This document shows positions 17,831 through 26,706 of a DNA stretch of 64,000 nt, one piece after another. The position numbers were made by a program, and so were the translations under genes. The stretch covers positions 3,472,001-3,536,000 of the forward strand of contig CP134492.1 of assembly GCA_031761875.1 (NCBI GenBank), written 5' to 3'. The notes beneath the pieces were generated by a model. That model had not been told where the DNA came from. It searched no databases and worked only from the letters and a program-made list of their open reading frames with translations. Each line of letters starts with the position of its first letter. Within the stretch, counting starts at the first letter, position 1. Source of the DNA: Bacillaceae bacterium IKA-2. GTDB lineage: Bacteria > Bacillota > Bacilli > Bacillales > Anaerobacillaceae.

Positions 17831-18244
17831 CCTTCTTACTTCTTACTGTTATAATACATTATTTACTGTTATAATACAATATTATTTTAATGCTTTTATG
17901 CTAAAAATTTAACTTCACCATCAGCTTACTTTCAAGTAAAACACGTTCCCTATCTAGCTAGGATCTCTTCTTATCATTAATACCAATTTAAATGAATGAA
18001 TTTCATCATCCAGATCTGCGCCATTAGGAAGTTACATCAAGTTGAACTATATGTGGCTAGTTTATTGGTATTATGAAATTCACTGAATGAAATTCATTCT
18101 AATAGGATTGATCAACTTAAATATGTTAAAATAATCTGTATAAAATAATGAATGAATTTCATGATCTGGCTAGTTTAATGGTATTATGAAATTCATTCTA
18201 GTTGGAAAGAAAAGAAATCTAATATAAGAAGGAAGTGTTACAGG
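17831..18244. repeat. Gap with two MITE-like elements upstream of ytkP
   Basis: This 414-bp gap holds a copy at 17994-18086, with ends GAATGAATTTCATCAT and GGTATTATGAAATTCA. Next comes the palindrome GAATGAAATTCATTC at 18085-18099, and then a 50-bp short copy at 18150-18199, starting GAATGAATTTCATGATC and ending GTATTATGAAATTCATTC. The inverted ends and TGGCTAG(T)TTA subterminal words match the other family members. No gene was found. The ytkP promoter must lie in or after these repeats. Confidence 0.7.
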
Positions 18245-19174
18245 ATGAATGTTGTAAATAATATTGCCGATTTAATTGGCAATACACCTTTACTCAAATT
18301 GAATCACCTTCCAAGTGAGTCAGGCGCTGACGTGTATTTAAAACTAGAGTTCATGAACCCAAGCGGAAGTGTTAAAGACCGTGCTGCTTTACAAATGATC
18401 CTTCAAGCAGAAAAAGATGGGCTCTTAAATAATGCATCAACAATTATTGAGCCTACAAGTGGTAATACTGGCATTGGTCTTGCGATGACCGCCGCTGCCC
18501 GTGGTTATAAAGCAATTTTAACAATGCCTGACACGATGTCAAAAGAACGAATTAATATTTTAAAAGCATATGGGGCAAAAGTTGTTCTTACACCTGGTGA
18601 TGAAAAAATGCCAGGTGCTATCAAAAGAGCACATGAACTTGTTACCGAGACACCAAACAGCTTCATGCCAATGCAATTTGAAAACGGTTCAAACCCTGAA
18701 GCACATCGCTTAACTACCGCACTTGAAATTAAAAGTGCTTTAGACAGTATTGGTAAGTCATTAAGTTCGTTTGTTGCCGCCTCCGGTACTGGCGGTACCA
18801 TCACAGGAACTGGCGAAAAATTAAAAGAGCTCTATCCTGATGTTTCAATTCACGTTGTTGAACCAGCAGGATCACCTGTTTTGTCTGGTGGAAAACCTGG
18901 ACCACACAAGCTTGTCGGTACAAGCCCTGGTTTTATCCCCCAAATTTTAAATGAAGAAATTTACGAAGAGATTTTTAAAATAGAAGATGACGATGCCTAT
19001 CAAATAACAAGACGACTTGCACGCGAGGAAGGTATTCTCGTTGGTCCATCCTCCGGTGCTGCTTGTTTTGCAGCCCTAGAAGTTGCTAAACGACTTTCAC
19101 CTGGTGATGTTGTTGTCGCAATTGCCTGTGACACAGGCGAACGCTATTTATCAACAGATTTATTTGAATTGTAG
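18245..19174 (+). CDS. ytkP: Cysteine synthase (O-acetylserine sulfhydrylase), YtkP type
   Basis: A 309-residue PLP enzyme of the CysK/CBS family. It has LIGNTPLLKLNHL, the PLP lysine in NPSGSVKDRAA (Lys44), the substrate loop EPTSGNTGIGLA (about 74-85), the PLP phosphate loop ASGTGGTITGTG (about 178-189) and the pyrimidine-side serine in VGPSSGAA (about 265). It makes cysteine from O-acetylserine and sulfide, or acts on a related acceptor. No metB or mccA partner is adjacent. The length is normal for the family. ytkP is a paralogue of the main CysK in B. subtilis. Confidence 0.88.
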   Translation: MNVVNNIADLIGNTPLLKLNHLPSESGADVYLKLEFMNPSGSVKDRAALQMILQAEKDGLLNNASTIIEPTSGNTGIGLAMTAAARGYKAILTMPDTMSKERINILKAYGAKVVLTPGDEKMPGAIKRAHELVTETPNSFMPMQFENGSNPEAHRLTTALEIKSALDSIGKSLSSFVAASGTGGTITGTGEKLKELYPDVSIHVVEPAGSPVLSGGKPGPHKLVGTSPGFIPQILNEEIYEEIFKIEDDDAYQITRRLAREEGILVGPSSGAACFAALEVAKRLSPGDVVVAIACDTGERYLSTDLFEL

Positions 19175-19183
19175 TAAGGAAAG

Positions 19184-19445
19184 TGTAAAGGAAGTTGGAA
19201 AGGGAGATCTAAGGCTTCAACAATCCCCTTTTTCATTAAGGTATTAAGAGTGAAGTGCCCTACCTCTAAGCGAAGGTGGGCACTTCTAATTAGGTTGAGT
19301 TGAGATTGCATTTGCTAAACCACTGTTCTAGCAGATGAATAGTTGGTTTTGAAAATCAAATTTAAAAACTGTTCGTTTATCTTTTGACTTTTACTTTCCA
19401 CCCTTCCACCTTTTAACTTTTACTTTCCAACTTTTCGCTTTTCGC
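19184..19445. repeat. Dispersed repeat element ending in AAAGTTGGAAAG
   Basis: The left end has GGAAGTTGGAAAGGG and AAGGCTTCAAC. The right end is, on the complementary strand, GCGAAAAGTTGGAAAGTAAAAG with further AAGGTGGAAGGGTGG repeats. The same words in the same arrangement occur at 62470-62632. The right end runs into the 3' end of the MFS gene at 19413. Inside it, at 19252-19286, is a hairpin (GAAGTGCCC / GGGCACTTC) that may end ytkP transcripts. Confidence 0.55.
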
Positions 19446-20588
19446 TTTTATTAGCAACAACACTAGTAGCGTCAAGACTCCCAGCATTGTCAATATACCA
19501 AAAAGTAAATAGACAGTAAATATATCATAAGAGTCCAACAAAAAACCCGCCATTAGCGTGCAAAAAGAAGCCCCGATTCCTTGTCCTACTGCAGAGTAAA
19601 ACGATACTGCTGTTACACGAACATCTTGAGGGGCAATCTGCCTGACATACTGTAACGCCGCTGGAATAAATAAACCAATCGAAAAACCTTGAGCCACTGT
19701 CGTTACATAGATTACAATCGGTGTTGGTTCAAAATAATAGAAAAACCAGCGTAAACTTGATACAAAAGCGGCAATAAGTAAAATTTCCAGTAATCCTACC
19801 CGTTCAATCCACCTACCAGCCCAACGCATAAATGGAACTTCACTACCAGCGGCTAATAGAAAAGCAAAACCAACACCTGTAAGCGTTCCACCTACATCTT
19901 GAATCAACATACCAAAATAAAAATTATTCGCAAAAATTGGACCAAACACAAAAAAAGTCGCCAGCATAAACAAAATAAATTGTTTACTAGCTAAAAGTTT
20001 TTTTACTCCTTGTTTTAAATCTACCTTTGGTAAGCGACCCTCTTTTGGCATTTTTCGTGAGAAATAAGCACACAGCCAAAGCGACAATGTAAAGCAATAA
20101 AAAATAATTGATAAACCAAATAGATCCGAGAAACTACCCATTAAAAGGACCGCTATAGCGAAGCCTGCTGCTCCCCAAAGCCGTATGCTACCATAATCTC
20201 CACCTTTTGCTTGCACATAATTAAAAGTAATACTATCAGAAATTGGTACGATTGCTCCTTGAAATAACGCAACAAGCGCCGCAATAATAATAAACGCAAC
20301 ATAGTCAGTAAACACGAGATAAAGCAGACCGACAGTCCCTGTTACAACCATTGCCCCGGTTAAAAGCTCTCTCGGTTTCTGTGTATAATCGCTAACAATA
20401 CCCCAAATAGGTTGGGCAAATATCATCATAATTGGTCCAATTGACATAATTGTTCCAATCTCTGTTCCAGATAACCCCACTTCATTCCGAAGATAGACAC
20501 TTAAAAGCGGAAATAATCCTCCAAAACTAAAGAAAATCAAAAAATAAACTTTTTTCACATTTATCGTAACAGACTTTTCATGTTCCAT
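19413..20588 (-). CDS. MFS transporter of the LacY/nucleoside-permease-like group
   Basis: About 391 residues, 12 predicted membrane helices. The start (YFLIFFSFGGLFPLLSVYLRNEVGLSGTEIG) and GSIRLWGAAGFAIAV are typical of the MFS_1-like/LacY-symporter group; the substrate is unknown. The ATG at 20588 has AAGGA eight bases upstream; ATG 20597 lies too close to it. The last ten or so residues (KAKSEKLESKS) are encoded by the repeat at 19391-19445, so the original end of the protein was probably different. Confidence 0.8.
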   Translation of the reverse strand: MEHEKSVTINVKKVYFLIFFSFGGLFPLLSVYLRNEVGLSGTEIGTIMSIGPIMMIFAQPIWGIVSDYTQKPRELLTGAMVVTGTVGLLYLVFTDYVAFIIIAALVALFQGAIVPISDSITFNYVQAKGGDYGSIRLWGAAGFAIAVLLMGSFSDLFGLSIIFYCFTLSLWLCAYFSRKMPKEGRLPKVDLKQGVKKLLASKQFILFMLATFFVFGPIFANNFYFGMLIQDVGGTLTGVGFAFLLAAGSEVPFMRWAGRWIERVGLLEILLIAAFVSSLRWFFYYFEPTPIVIYVTTVAQGFSIGLFIPAALQYVRQIAPQDVRVTAVSFYSAVGQGIGASFCTLMAGFLLDSYDIFTVYLLFGILTMLGVLTLLVLLLIKAKSEKLESKS

Positions 20589-20857
20589 TTTAGTCATCCT
20601 TACTAATAGCTTTTTTAAGTCATTAATCTCCTTGCAACCAATTATACAGCTCTCTTTGCTAAATTATTGTAATTATTGTATAATTGAGGTATAAAAACAA
20701 AAAAACGCGTAATAATGCTCGTGGCTTCGCCATAAAAATGAAGTAAGATTCATTTTCACAAATGAGAAATCACTTGTGTTAGAAATACAATTTCTTTGGT
20801 AAACAAAGCTGATTGGTTTCTATATGAATGGAGAAATGAAAATGAAGGAGTGGTTTT

Positions 20858-21076
20858 TTGGAAACTTCAACTGACAGGATGCTTAATCGAATCAAGTCTA
20901 TCTACCTCTATATAAAAAAAATGGGTACTGTTACGACAAATGAATTAGTTGAAGAATTTGGAATTACCCCTAGGACAATTCAACGAGATTTAAATGTACT
21001 TGAATACAATAGCCTCGTGAAGAGTCCTAGTCGCGGAAAGTGGACGACAACTAGTAGGAAAACAAAAGTTTCTTGA
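20858..21076 (+). CDS. ytzE: Small DeoR-family HTH protein YtzE
   Basis: A 72-residue DNA-binding protein that is only the winged helix of the DeoR family: NRIKSIYLYIKKMGTVTTNELVEEFGITPRTIQRDLNVLEYNSLV. No effector (sugar-phosphate) domain follows; B. subtilis YtzE has the same short form. The target is unknown. The start is TTG at 20858 with AAGGAG seven bases upstream, which gives the conserved N-terminus (METSTDRMLNRIKS). It is divergent from the MFS gene at 20588, which it might regulate. Confidence 0.82.
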   Translation: METSTDRMLNRIKSIYLYIKKMGTVTTNELVEEFGITPRTIQRDLNVLEYNSLVKSPSRGKWTTTSRKTKVS

Positions 21077-21129
21077 TTTACGTGTAATAACGCGAAAAAC
21101 TTTAACTGAAATTATATTGTAAGACACTC

Positions 21130-21170
21130 CCCCAACTAGATAAATAATAGTTGGGGACTTTTATTTATTT
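21130..21170 (+). terminator. ytzE: Terminator after ytzE
   Basis: A nine-bp perfect stem (CCCCAACTA / TAGTTGGGG), nine-base loop, and tail ACTTTTATTTATTT. Confidence 0.85.
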
Positions 21171-21238
21171 GGACTAATTCATCTGAAATAATCGAAATAA
21201 GACCTCTCTACTTTCTTACAATAATTCCTGATTTTTAC

Positions 21239-21949
21239 TCAGCGATTCACCAACATCTCTATTTCTTCCTCAGTAAGTTCTCGATACTCTCCTAATTGTA
21301 GCTCTGAATCTAACTTAAGGGGTCCGATTGATAAGCGTTTTAGATAGATAACTTTTTTTCCAACAGCGATAAACATACGCTTTACTTGATGAAATTTCCC
21401 TTCAGTAATTGTTAATTCAATTTCTGAGATTTCTCCAGATTCTAAAATAACAAGTTCCGCCGGCTTAGTTTGATAACTATCATCGAGAATTACACCTTGC
21501 TTAAATTTAATAATATCCTCATTTGTAACGCACCCTTCAATCCGAGCAAAATACGTTTTCGGTACATGTTTCTTTGGTGAAAGTAGCTCATGAGAAAGCT
21601 TACCGTTATTTGTTAGTAACACAAAGCCTTCTGTATCCTTATCAAGTCTCCCGACTGGAAATGGTTCATACCGTGCGTGTCCAAGTTCCAATATATCAAC
21701 TACCGTTTCATCCTGGGCATCCTCTGTTGCTGAAATGATTCCTTGCGGCTTGTTCATCATTAAATAAATAAACGGCTTAAAAACAACTTCTTGACCATTT
21801 ACAATTACTATATCTTTTTTTTCATCGAGATGGATTTTTGCATCTTTCATAACATCATCATTAATAGAGACTGCGCCTGTTTTTAGTAATTTTTTTACTT
21901 CTTTTCGACTTCCGTAGCCCATATTTGCTAAAAATTTATCTAGTCTCAC
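21239..21949 (-). CDS. ytzG: 16S rRNA pseudouridine synthase, RsuA family (YtzG)
   Basis: A 236-residue enzyme with an N-terminal S4 domain (MRLDKFLANMGYGSRKEVKKLLKTGAV) and an RsuA-type catalytic domain. The catalytic Asp is in GRLDKDTEGFVLLTN (about residue 103), and ARIEG and GKFHQVKRMF follow in the usual order. It converts a uridine of 16S rRNA to pseudouridine, U516 in E. coli RsuA. In B. subtilis ytzG lies near ytgP, as it does here. It is followed upstream, 24 bp away, by the rodA-like gene on the same strand. Confidence 0.87.
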   Translation of the reverse strand: MRLDKFLANMGYGSRKEVKKLLKTGAVSINDDVMKDAKIHLDEKKDIVIVNGQEVVFKPFIYLMMNKPQGIISATEDAQDETVVDILELGHARYEPFPVGRLDKDTEGFVLLTNNGKLSHELLSPKKHVPKTYFARIEGCVTNEDIIKFKQGVILDDSYQTKPAELVILESGEISEIELTITEGKFHQVKRMFIAVGKKVIYLKRLSIGPLKLDSELQLGEYRELTEEEIEMLVNR

Positions 21950-21973
21950 TTATTTCCCTCCTGAACTTTACCT

Positions 21974-23146
21974 CTATTCTTCGGCACCAAACATGTAATG
22001 CTTTGTCCGAATGTTAACGTTCAAAACGATACCTATCGCAATCATATTCGTCAGTAAAGCACTCCCTCCATAACTAATAAATGGTAATGCTAACCCGGTA
22101 ATCGGCATTAAGCCGATTGTCATGCCTATATTTTGGAAAATCTGAAATACTAATAGTCCGATTACACCAGCTACTAAATAACTACCGTACATATTGTTGC
22201 AGCTAAACGCAATAATGATCATCCGGTAAAAAAGTAAAAAGTAAATAACTATTAGGATTGTCGCTCCTATAAATCCGAACTCTTCACCAATAACCGTAAA
22301 AATAAAGTCTGTATGAATTTCAGGAACACGTCCACTTTTTGATAAAATCCCTTCTGTAAAACCTTTCCCATATAGCTGTCCGGAGCCGATACCTTGAATC
22401 GCCCCAATAAGTTGGTAACCTATTCCACCTGGGTCATCATGCGGACTTATCCAACCATAAATTCGATCTAATTGATGTGACTTTATAAACTTACTAAATA
22501 GTTCAAAGTAATTGTTATGGAGCCAAACAAGCACTGCTAGCAACGAGAAAATCGTTGTTCCGAGCAAGGTGAAAATTTTCCACGATATTCCTGCCATAAG
22601 AAGCATCGTCCCCATAATACTTGCGATTACTAGCGCGGTTCCTAAATCTGGTTGAATTAAGATTAAGAAAAAAGGTGGTACGCCTATAGCTAATACTTTT
22701 AGGACAACAATACCATCCTCTTTTAGTGTACGCTTACGATATTCTTTCGTTATCAAAAACAATAAATGCGCAAGCGCAAGTACGAGAAATATTTTTACGA
22801 ACTCAGAAGGTTGAAACATATTGTTACCAACTCCAAGCCAACGCTGAGAACCATTATTTTCAACTCCATAAAAATGAACCGCCAATAGTAACACGATACC
22901 AATGACGTAAAGCGGTATCGTAAAGTTTTTGAACATATCATAATCAATGACCATTGCGGCAATCATTAACACAGTGCCAATCATAAACCACAAAACCTGT
23001 CGTTTCACAAAATGTGAAGGGTCTACGTTATATTGTCCAGCCAAAGCGGCACTATAAATAGCAAGAAAAGATATGCACATTAATAAAAACAGTAAAAATA
23101 ATAGCGTATAATCTAACTGCTGAAAAGAAGTTTTACGTTCGTGCAT
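21974..23146 (-). CDS. SEDS peptidoglycan polymerase, RodA-like
   Basis: A 390-residue integral membrane protein with about ten helices, FtsW/RodA/SpoVE family. Conserved parts: LAIYSAALAG, RWLGVGNNMFQPSEFVKIFL, QPDLGTALVI (catalytic Asp region), GKGFTEGILSKSGRVPEIHTDFIFTVIGEEFG, and MPITGLALPFISYGGSALL. These enzymes polymerise lipid II with a class B PBP. RVPEIHTDFIF and the shorter tail favour RodA. The ATG at 23146 has GGAGG upstream; the GTG at 23164 lies inside that site. It is one of two SEDS genes in tandem, separated by about 240 bp with a repeat between. Confidence 0.85.
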   Translation of the reverse strand: MHERKTSFQQLDYTLLFLLFLLMCISFLAIYSAALAGQYNVDPSHFVKRQVLWFMIGTVLMIAAMVIDYDMFKNFTIPLYVIGIVLLLAVHFYGVENNGSQRWLGVGNNMFQPSEFVKIFLVLALAHLLFLITKEYRKRTLKEDGIVVLKVLAIGVPPFFLILIQPDLGTALVIASIMGTMLLMAGISWKIFTLLGTTIFSLLAVLVWLHNNYFELFSKFIKSHQLDRIYGWISPHDDPGGIGYQLIGAIQGIGSGQLYGKGFTEGILSKSGRVPEIHTDFIFTVIGEEFGFIGATILIVIYFLLFYRMIIIAFSCNNMYGSYLVAGVIGLLVFQIFQNIGMTIGLMPITGLALPFISYGGSALLTNMIAIGIVLNVNIRTKHYMFGAEE

Positions 23147-23274
23147 AACACTAATTACCTCCACAAATAATTGACCTTAATCCTCTAAATTAAATTGAAA
23201 AATTCCCTATCGAGTTCCATTTCAGAAAAGTTTATTCTTATGCTATCATAGCCTTTTTATTTAAACAAAGATAT

Positions 23275-23370
23275 AAAGAAAAGCGAAAGCATCTTGGTAG
23301 CTTCGACAAGCCGCGGTCTGTAGTTAACCAAGCAAATTTCTTTAATTCAAAATGGCGCCTAGCATATTTG
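23275..23370. repeat. Diverged dispersed hairpin repeat between the two SEDS genes
   Basis: AAGAAAAGCGAAAGCATC, TTGGTAGCTTCGACAAG and a distal GGCGCCTAGC match the words and order of the 120-bp repeat at 61908-62377. The inner part is different. Confidence 0.6.
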
Positions 23371-23387
23371 CTATCAGCTCCATTTCA

Positions 23388-24521
23388 CTAACTAACCTTA
23401 TTTAACTCTATGCTATTTTCTACTTTATGATTATTTCTAGCAATATTTGTTAAAATACCGATACTAATAGCGGTAATCATGAGAGATGAACCACCATAGC
23501 TCATGAACGGAAGCGGTATGCCCGTAATTGGGAGCACACCCGAGACTGCCCCTACATTTAAAAAAACTTGCAGCGCAATTTGAAAAGAAATACCGAAAGC
23601 TAGCAAACTTCCAAAAGGATTTTGGCAACGCAAACCGATTAAGATCCCTCGGAAAACGATTATTGCTAAACAACTGAATACGAATAAAACGCCGAGTAAA
23701 CCCAATTCTTCGGCAACAATTGCCAAAATAAAGTCAGTGTGAGCTTCTGGTAAGTAAAAAAGTTTTTGTACGCTTTGACCAAAACCTGCCCCTGTCACCC
23801 CTCCATGAGCGAAAGCAATATATGATTGGATTAATTGATAACCGGTCCCCAACTCATCGGCAAAAGGGTCCATAAATCCAGTAATGCGATTCATTCGATA
23901 AACTTCAGAGGTAGCATATGTCCAAACAACTAGACCTGAAACCCCACCTAATAGTAGAAGGTGAATAATTTTCGCCCCTGAACAAAAGACAATCAATCCA
24001 GCAACTGCTAAAATTAACGTCGCCGTACCTAAATCTGGTTGACGCATGATTAACGAGAAAATGATAATAACAATTGCAAGAGGTGGCAATACCCCTTTAA
24101 GAAATTGATTAATGTACATTTGCTTTCGAGAATACACGTGGGCCAAATAAATAATAACTGCTAGCTTAACAAATTCCGAGGGCTGGACCGTCATAAACCC
24201 TAAATTAAGCCAACGGGTTGAACCTTTGATCTCAACCCCTAATGGTGATAGCACTAATGCTAAAGAAACGATCGATATCACGACTAGTGGAAGTACTAAT
24301 TTTTGATACGCTCGATACGGGAATATCATAAAAATTAAAAAGAGAACAGTAGAAATACTAATCCATTTTAATTGCTTTTTAAAAAAGTATAAGGGATCAC
24401 CTTGCCAATCAAATCCGATTACATAACTTGAACTATAAATCATAATTAGCCCAAATGAGGCTAGTAATACAACTGCAGTTATTAAAAGCCAATCATTTTC
24501 TTTATTAAATGAATTTTGCAT
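23388..24521 (-). CDS. SEDS peptidoglycan polymerase, FtsW/SpoVE-like
   Basis: A 377-residue membrane protein of the same family, with GSTRWLNLGFMTVQPSEFVKLAVIIYLAH, RQPDLGTATLI, GAGFGQSVQKLFYLPEAHTDFILAIVAEELG and LPITGIPLPFMSYGGSSLM. The QSVQKLFYLPEAHTDFI form is that of FtsW/SpoVE rather than RodA. It could be the divisome FtsW, but its position away from a dcw cluster favours a sporulation or accessory copy. Ribosome binding site GGAGG. The intact QPDLGTA motif suggests it is active. Confidence 0.83.
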   Translation of the reverse strand: MQNSFNKENDWLLITAVVLLASFGLIMIYSSSYVIGFDWQGDPLYFFKKQLKWISISTVLFLIFMIFPYRAYQKLVLPLVVISIVSLALVLSPLGVEIKGSTRWLNLGFMTVQPSEFVKLAVIIYLAHVYSRKQMYINQFLKGVLPPLAIVIIIFSLIMRQPDLGTATLILAVAGLIVFCSGAKIIHLLLLGGVSGLVVWTYATSEVYRMNRITGFMDPFADELGTGYQLIQSYIAFAHGGVTGAGFGQSVQKLFYLPEAHTDFILAIVAEELGLLGVLFVFSCLAIIVFRGILIGLRCQNPFGSLLAFGISFQIALQVFLNVGAVSGVLPITGIPLPFMSYGGSSLMITAISIGILTNIARNNHKVENSIELNKVS

Positions 24522-24689
24522 ACTGGCCTCCTAGACTTCAAATTTTAACTAAACAACACACGCATTAATTATAGCAAACTATTTTTTCGATACAAAGATA
24601 TTTTGGTTCTTCTTCCGCCGTCTGCCCAAGTTTAATAAATAGACGTTTGACTAGGGCATCTTCACTTTATAGGCATAAACTGCTGTATA

Positions 24690-24745
24690 AGAGGAAGTTC
24701 AAAAAGTTCGGTAATCACCTCAGCTAAATCTTTTTGAACACGCAC
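24690..24745 (+). repeat. Inverted repeat GTTCAAAAAG / CTTTTTGAAC
   Basis: Two ten-base arms around a 23-base loop with GGTAATCACCTCAGC. The sequence style (a hairpin with GTTCAAAAAG ... TTTTTGAACACGCAC) resembles a common Bacillus intergenic repeat. It is just upstream of the small gene at 24785 and could affect its expression. Confidence 0.5.
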
Positions 24746-24784
24746 TTTTAGCAGCTACCTACTTTTAAAGGAGAGATCGATCTT

Positions 24785-25006
24785 ATGTATGATAACTATC
24801 GCCAATTTCCAGAAACTCAATTTTTCCCTGGTTTTCCATTTCCACCAACTCCTGGACCAACACCAGGCCCTCGTGATTTAGAACGTCGCGTATCTCAGCT
24901 TGAAAGAATTGTTCAGCGCCAAGGCAGAGAAATCGAGCAATTAAATCGCCGCCTTCGTCGTTTAGAACGTCCAATAGGCCATGGCTATGGCGGACCTCAA
25001 TACTAA
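24785..25006 (+). CDS. Small Pro-rich, coiled-coil protein
   Basis: A 73-residue protein in three parts: an aromatic/proline start (YRQFPETQFFPGFPFPPTPGPTPGP), an amphipathic coiled coil of about 35 residues (LERRVSQLERIVQRQGREI then EQLNRRLRRLERP) and a Gly/Tyr-rich tail (HGYGGPQY). It is preceded by AAAGGAGAG and followed by a strong terminator, so it is a genuine gene. Composition recalls small spore-coat or spore-associated proteins, but this is inference. No family recognised. Confidence 0.7.
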   Translation: MYDNYRQFPETQFFPGFPFPPTPGPTPGPRDLERRVSQLERIVQRQGREIEQLNRRLRRLERPIGHGYGGPQY

Positions 25007-25030
25007 GTTAACTTTATGTTTTTTTATAAG

Positions 25031-25095
25031 AGTTTAGAGTTGATTAAGCTGAGTTTTTAAGCTAAAAAAACTCTAAACTTTTATTTTTTTTTGTT
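25031..25095. terminator. Bidirectional terminator between the small gene and ytgP
   Basis: AGTTTAGAGTT (25031-25041) pairs with AACTCTAAACT (25069-25079), with an inner AGCTGAG...TTAAGCT hairpin and a T-tract beyond 25080. The tail overlaps the stop codon of the convergent ytgP gene. Confidence 0.8.
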
Positions 25096-26706
25096 CTTCA
25101 GAAATTTAAAGCGTGAACCTAATATTTGTGCTGCTAAATTTGTTTTTATCCCTAAATATAAATATACAATTCCACCTGCCGCTACTGAAACTAGTAAAAC
25201 AATAAGTGCATAAATGCGATTTTCTAAAGGAAATACTAGAAATAGCAGTTCTTTTACAACTACCACTACAATTGCCATTACTATCGTTAAAATAGTAATT
25301 AATAACGAGCGCCTAATAACAAAGCGATAATTATAATTTGCATACTTACCGATTGCCCAGATATTAACAATTAGCGCTGTCAAGTAGCCTAAACCGGTTG
25401 CATAAATTGCACCTTGTGCTCCGAATTGGCTGATGAAAAACGTGTTTAAACTAAGCTTTACTAGTAATCCACCGATAAGTGCCGCGACGGCAAACCGTTG
25501 CTGATTAATTCCTTGTAAAATGGCTGATGTTACAGCAAACAACGAAAATAACACAGCAACTGGTGCATAATATCTTAATATGAAAGCACCAACTTGTAAA
25601 TCTTCACCTACTCCAAACAACGTCCCATAGGCCGGGTATGCGAGGAGCGATAATCCCACAGCGGCTGGTACTGTTAAAAATAAGATAATTTGATATGTTT
25701 GCGTAACTTGTTTTTGTAATAGTTGCCGATCATCGTTAATAAATGATTTTGTAATTGTCGGTAAAAGTGTTAATGACATCGCCGTTGCAATAGACACTGG
25801 AATTAATATTAGTTTATGAGCCGCTTGAGCAAACGCACCAAAAGCTTCCTCTGCTCCTTGTTGATCATAGCCCACTGCCATTAACGCCTTATTAAACGTC
25901 ATTAAGTCGATCGTTTGAAACAAGGGGATAGCTAGTCCTACAAATGATAATGGCAAAGCATATGAAACAAGCTCTTTATACATCGAACTTAGTGGCATTT
26001 GATGATTAACTTTACTTTTCTCAATTTGTTTTTGTAAATAGCCCTTCCGTTTATACCAATAAATGAGCAGTACCGTTAAGCCCCCTAATGCTCCAACAAA
26101 AGCGCCAAACGTTGCAAAAGCTACTGCCAAAGCGACAGAACCGTTCAACAGATTAACAATGATGAATGTTAATGAAAGAATAAAAATAATTCTAACGATT
26201 TGCTCAATGACTTGAGAAACAGCTGTCGGCCCCATCGATTGATGTCCTTGGAAATAACCTCTGATTAACGACATAATTGGAACAATTAGTAAGGCAACAC
26301 TAACCATCCGGATTGTTAAAATAACATCCTCAATTGAATTTCCTTTTAAGTCTTTTCCATCGACAACTTGGTTAGCAATTGGCCCTGCTAGAAAATATAA
26401 AATAATAAACGAAATAATACCTGTAATCGACATGACGATCAGACCAGACTTAAATAACCTTTGCCCCGTTTGATAATCTCCTAATGCGTTATACTTTGAA
26501 ACGAATTTCGAAACAGCTAGAGGAATCCCTAGTGTCGCTAGGCTTAATAATACTGTATAAGGAACATATCCATATGTATATAACGCTAACCCCTCTAACC
26601 CGACAATCGCCTTAAAAGGGAATATGTAGATAAGCCCTAATATTTTTGAAATAAAAATCGAGGCCGTTAATATCATTGTACCTCTTAGTAACTTAGAATC
26701 GGCCAT
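25081..26706 (-). CDS. murJ: Lipid II flippase MurJ (YtgP)
   Basis: A 541-residue MOP-superfamily flippase with about 14 membrane helices. The start GTMILTASIFISKILGLIYIFPFKAIVG and conserved YVPYTVLLSLATLGIPLAVSKFVSKYNALGDY are typical of YtgP, which B. subtilis uses as its MurJ to flip lipid II outward. The C-terminus is Lys-rich (SRFKFLKNKKK). Together with the two SEDS genes downstream this makes a small peptidoglycan group. The start ATG has AGAGGTG. Length matches the family (about 540). Confidence 0.87.
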   Translation of the reverse strand: MADSKLLRGTMILTASIFISKILGLIYIFPFKAIVGLEGLALYTYGYVPYTVLLSLATLGIPLAVSKFVSKYNALGDYQTGQRLFKSGLIVMSITGIISFIILYFLAGPIANQVVDGKDLKGNSIEDVILTIRMVSVALLIVPIMSLIRGYFQGHQSMGPTAVSQVIEQIVRIIFILSLTFIIVNLLNGSVALAVAFATFGAFVGALGGLTVLLIYWYKRKGYLQKQIEKSKVNHQMPLSSMYKELVSYALPLSFVGLAIPLFQTIDLMTFNKALMAVGYDQQGAEEAFGAFAQAAHKLILIPVSIATAMSLTLLPTITKSFINDDRQLLQKQVTQTYQIILFLTVPAAVGLSLLAYPAYGTLFGVGEDLQVGAFILRYYAPVAVLFSLFAVTSAILQGINQQRFAVAALIGGLLVKLSLNTFFISQFGAQGAIYATGLGYLTALIVNIWAIGKYANYNYRFVIRRSLLITILTIVMAIVVVVVKELLFLVFPLENRIYALIVLLVSVAAGGIVYLYLGIKTNLAAQILGSRFKFLKNKKK

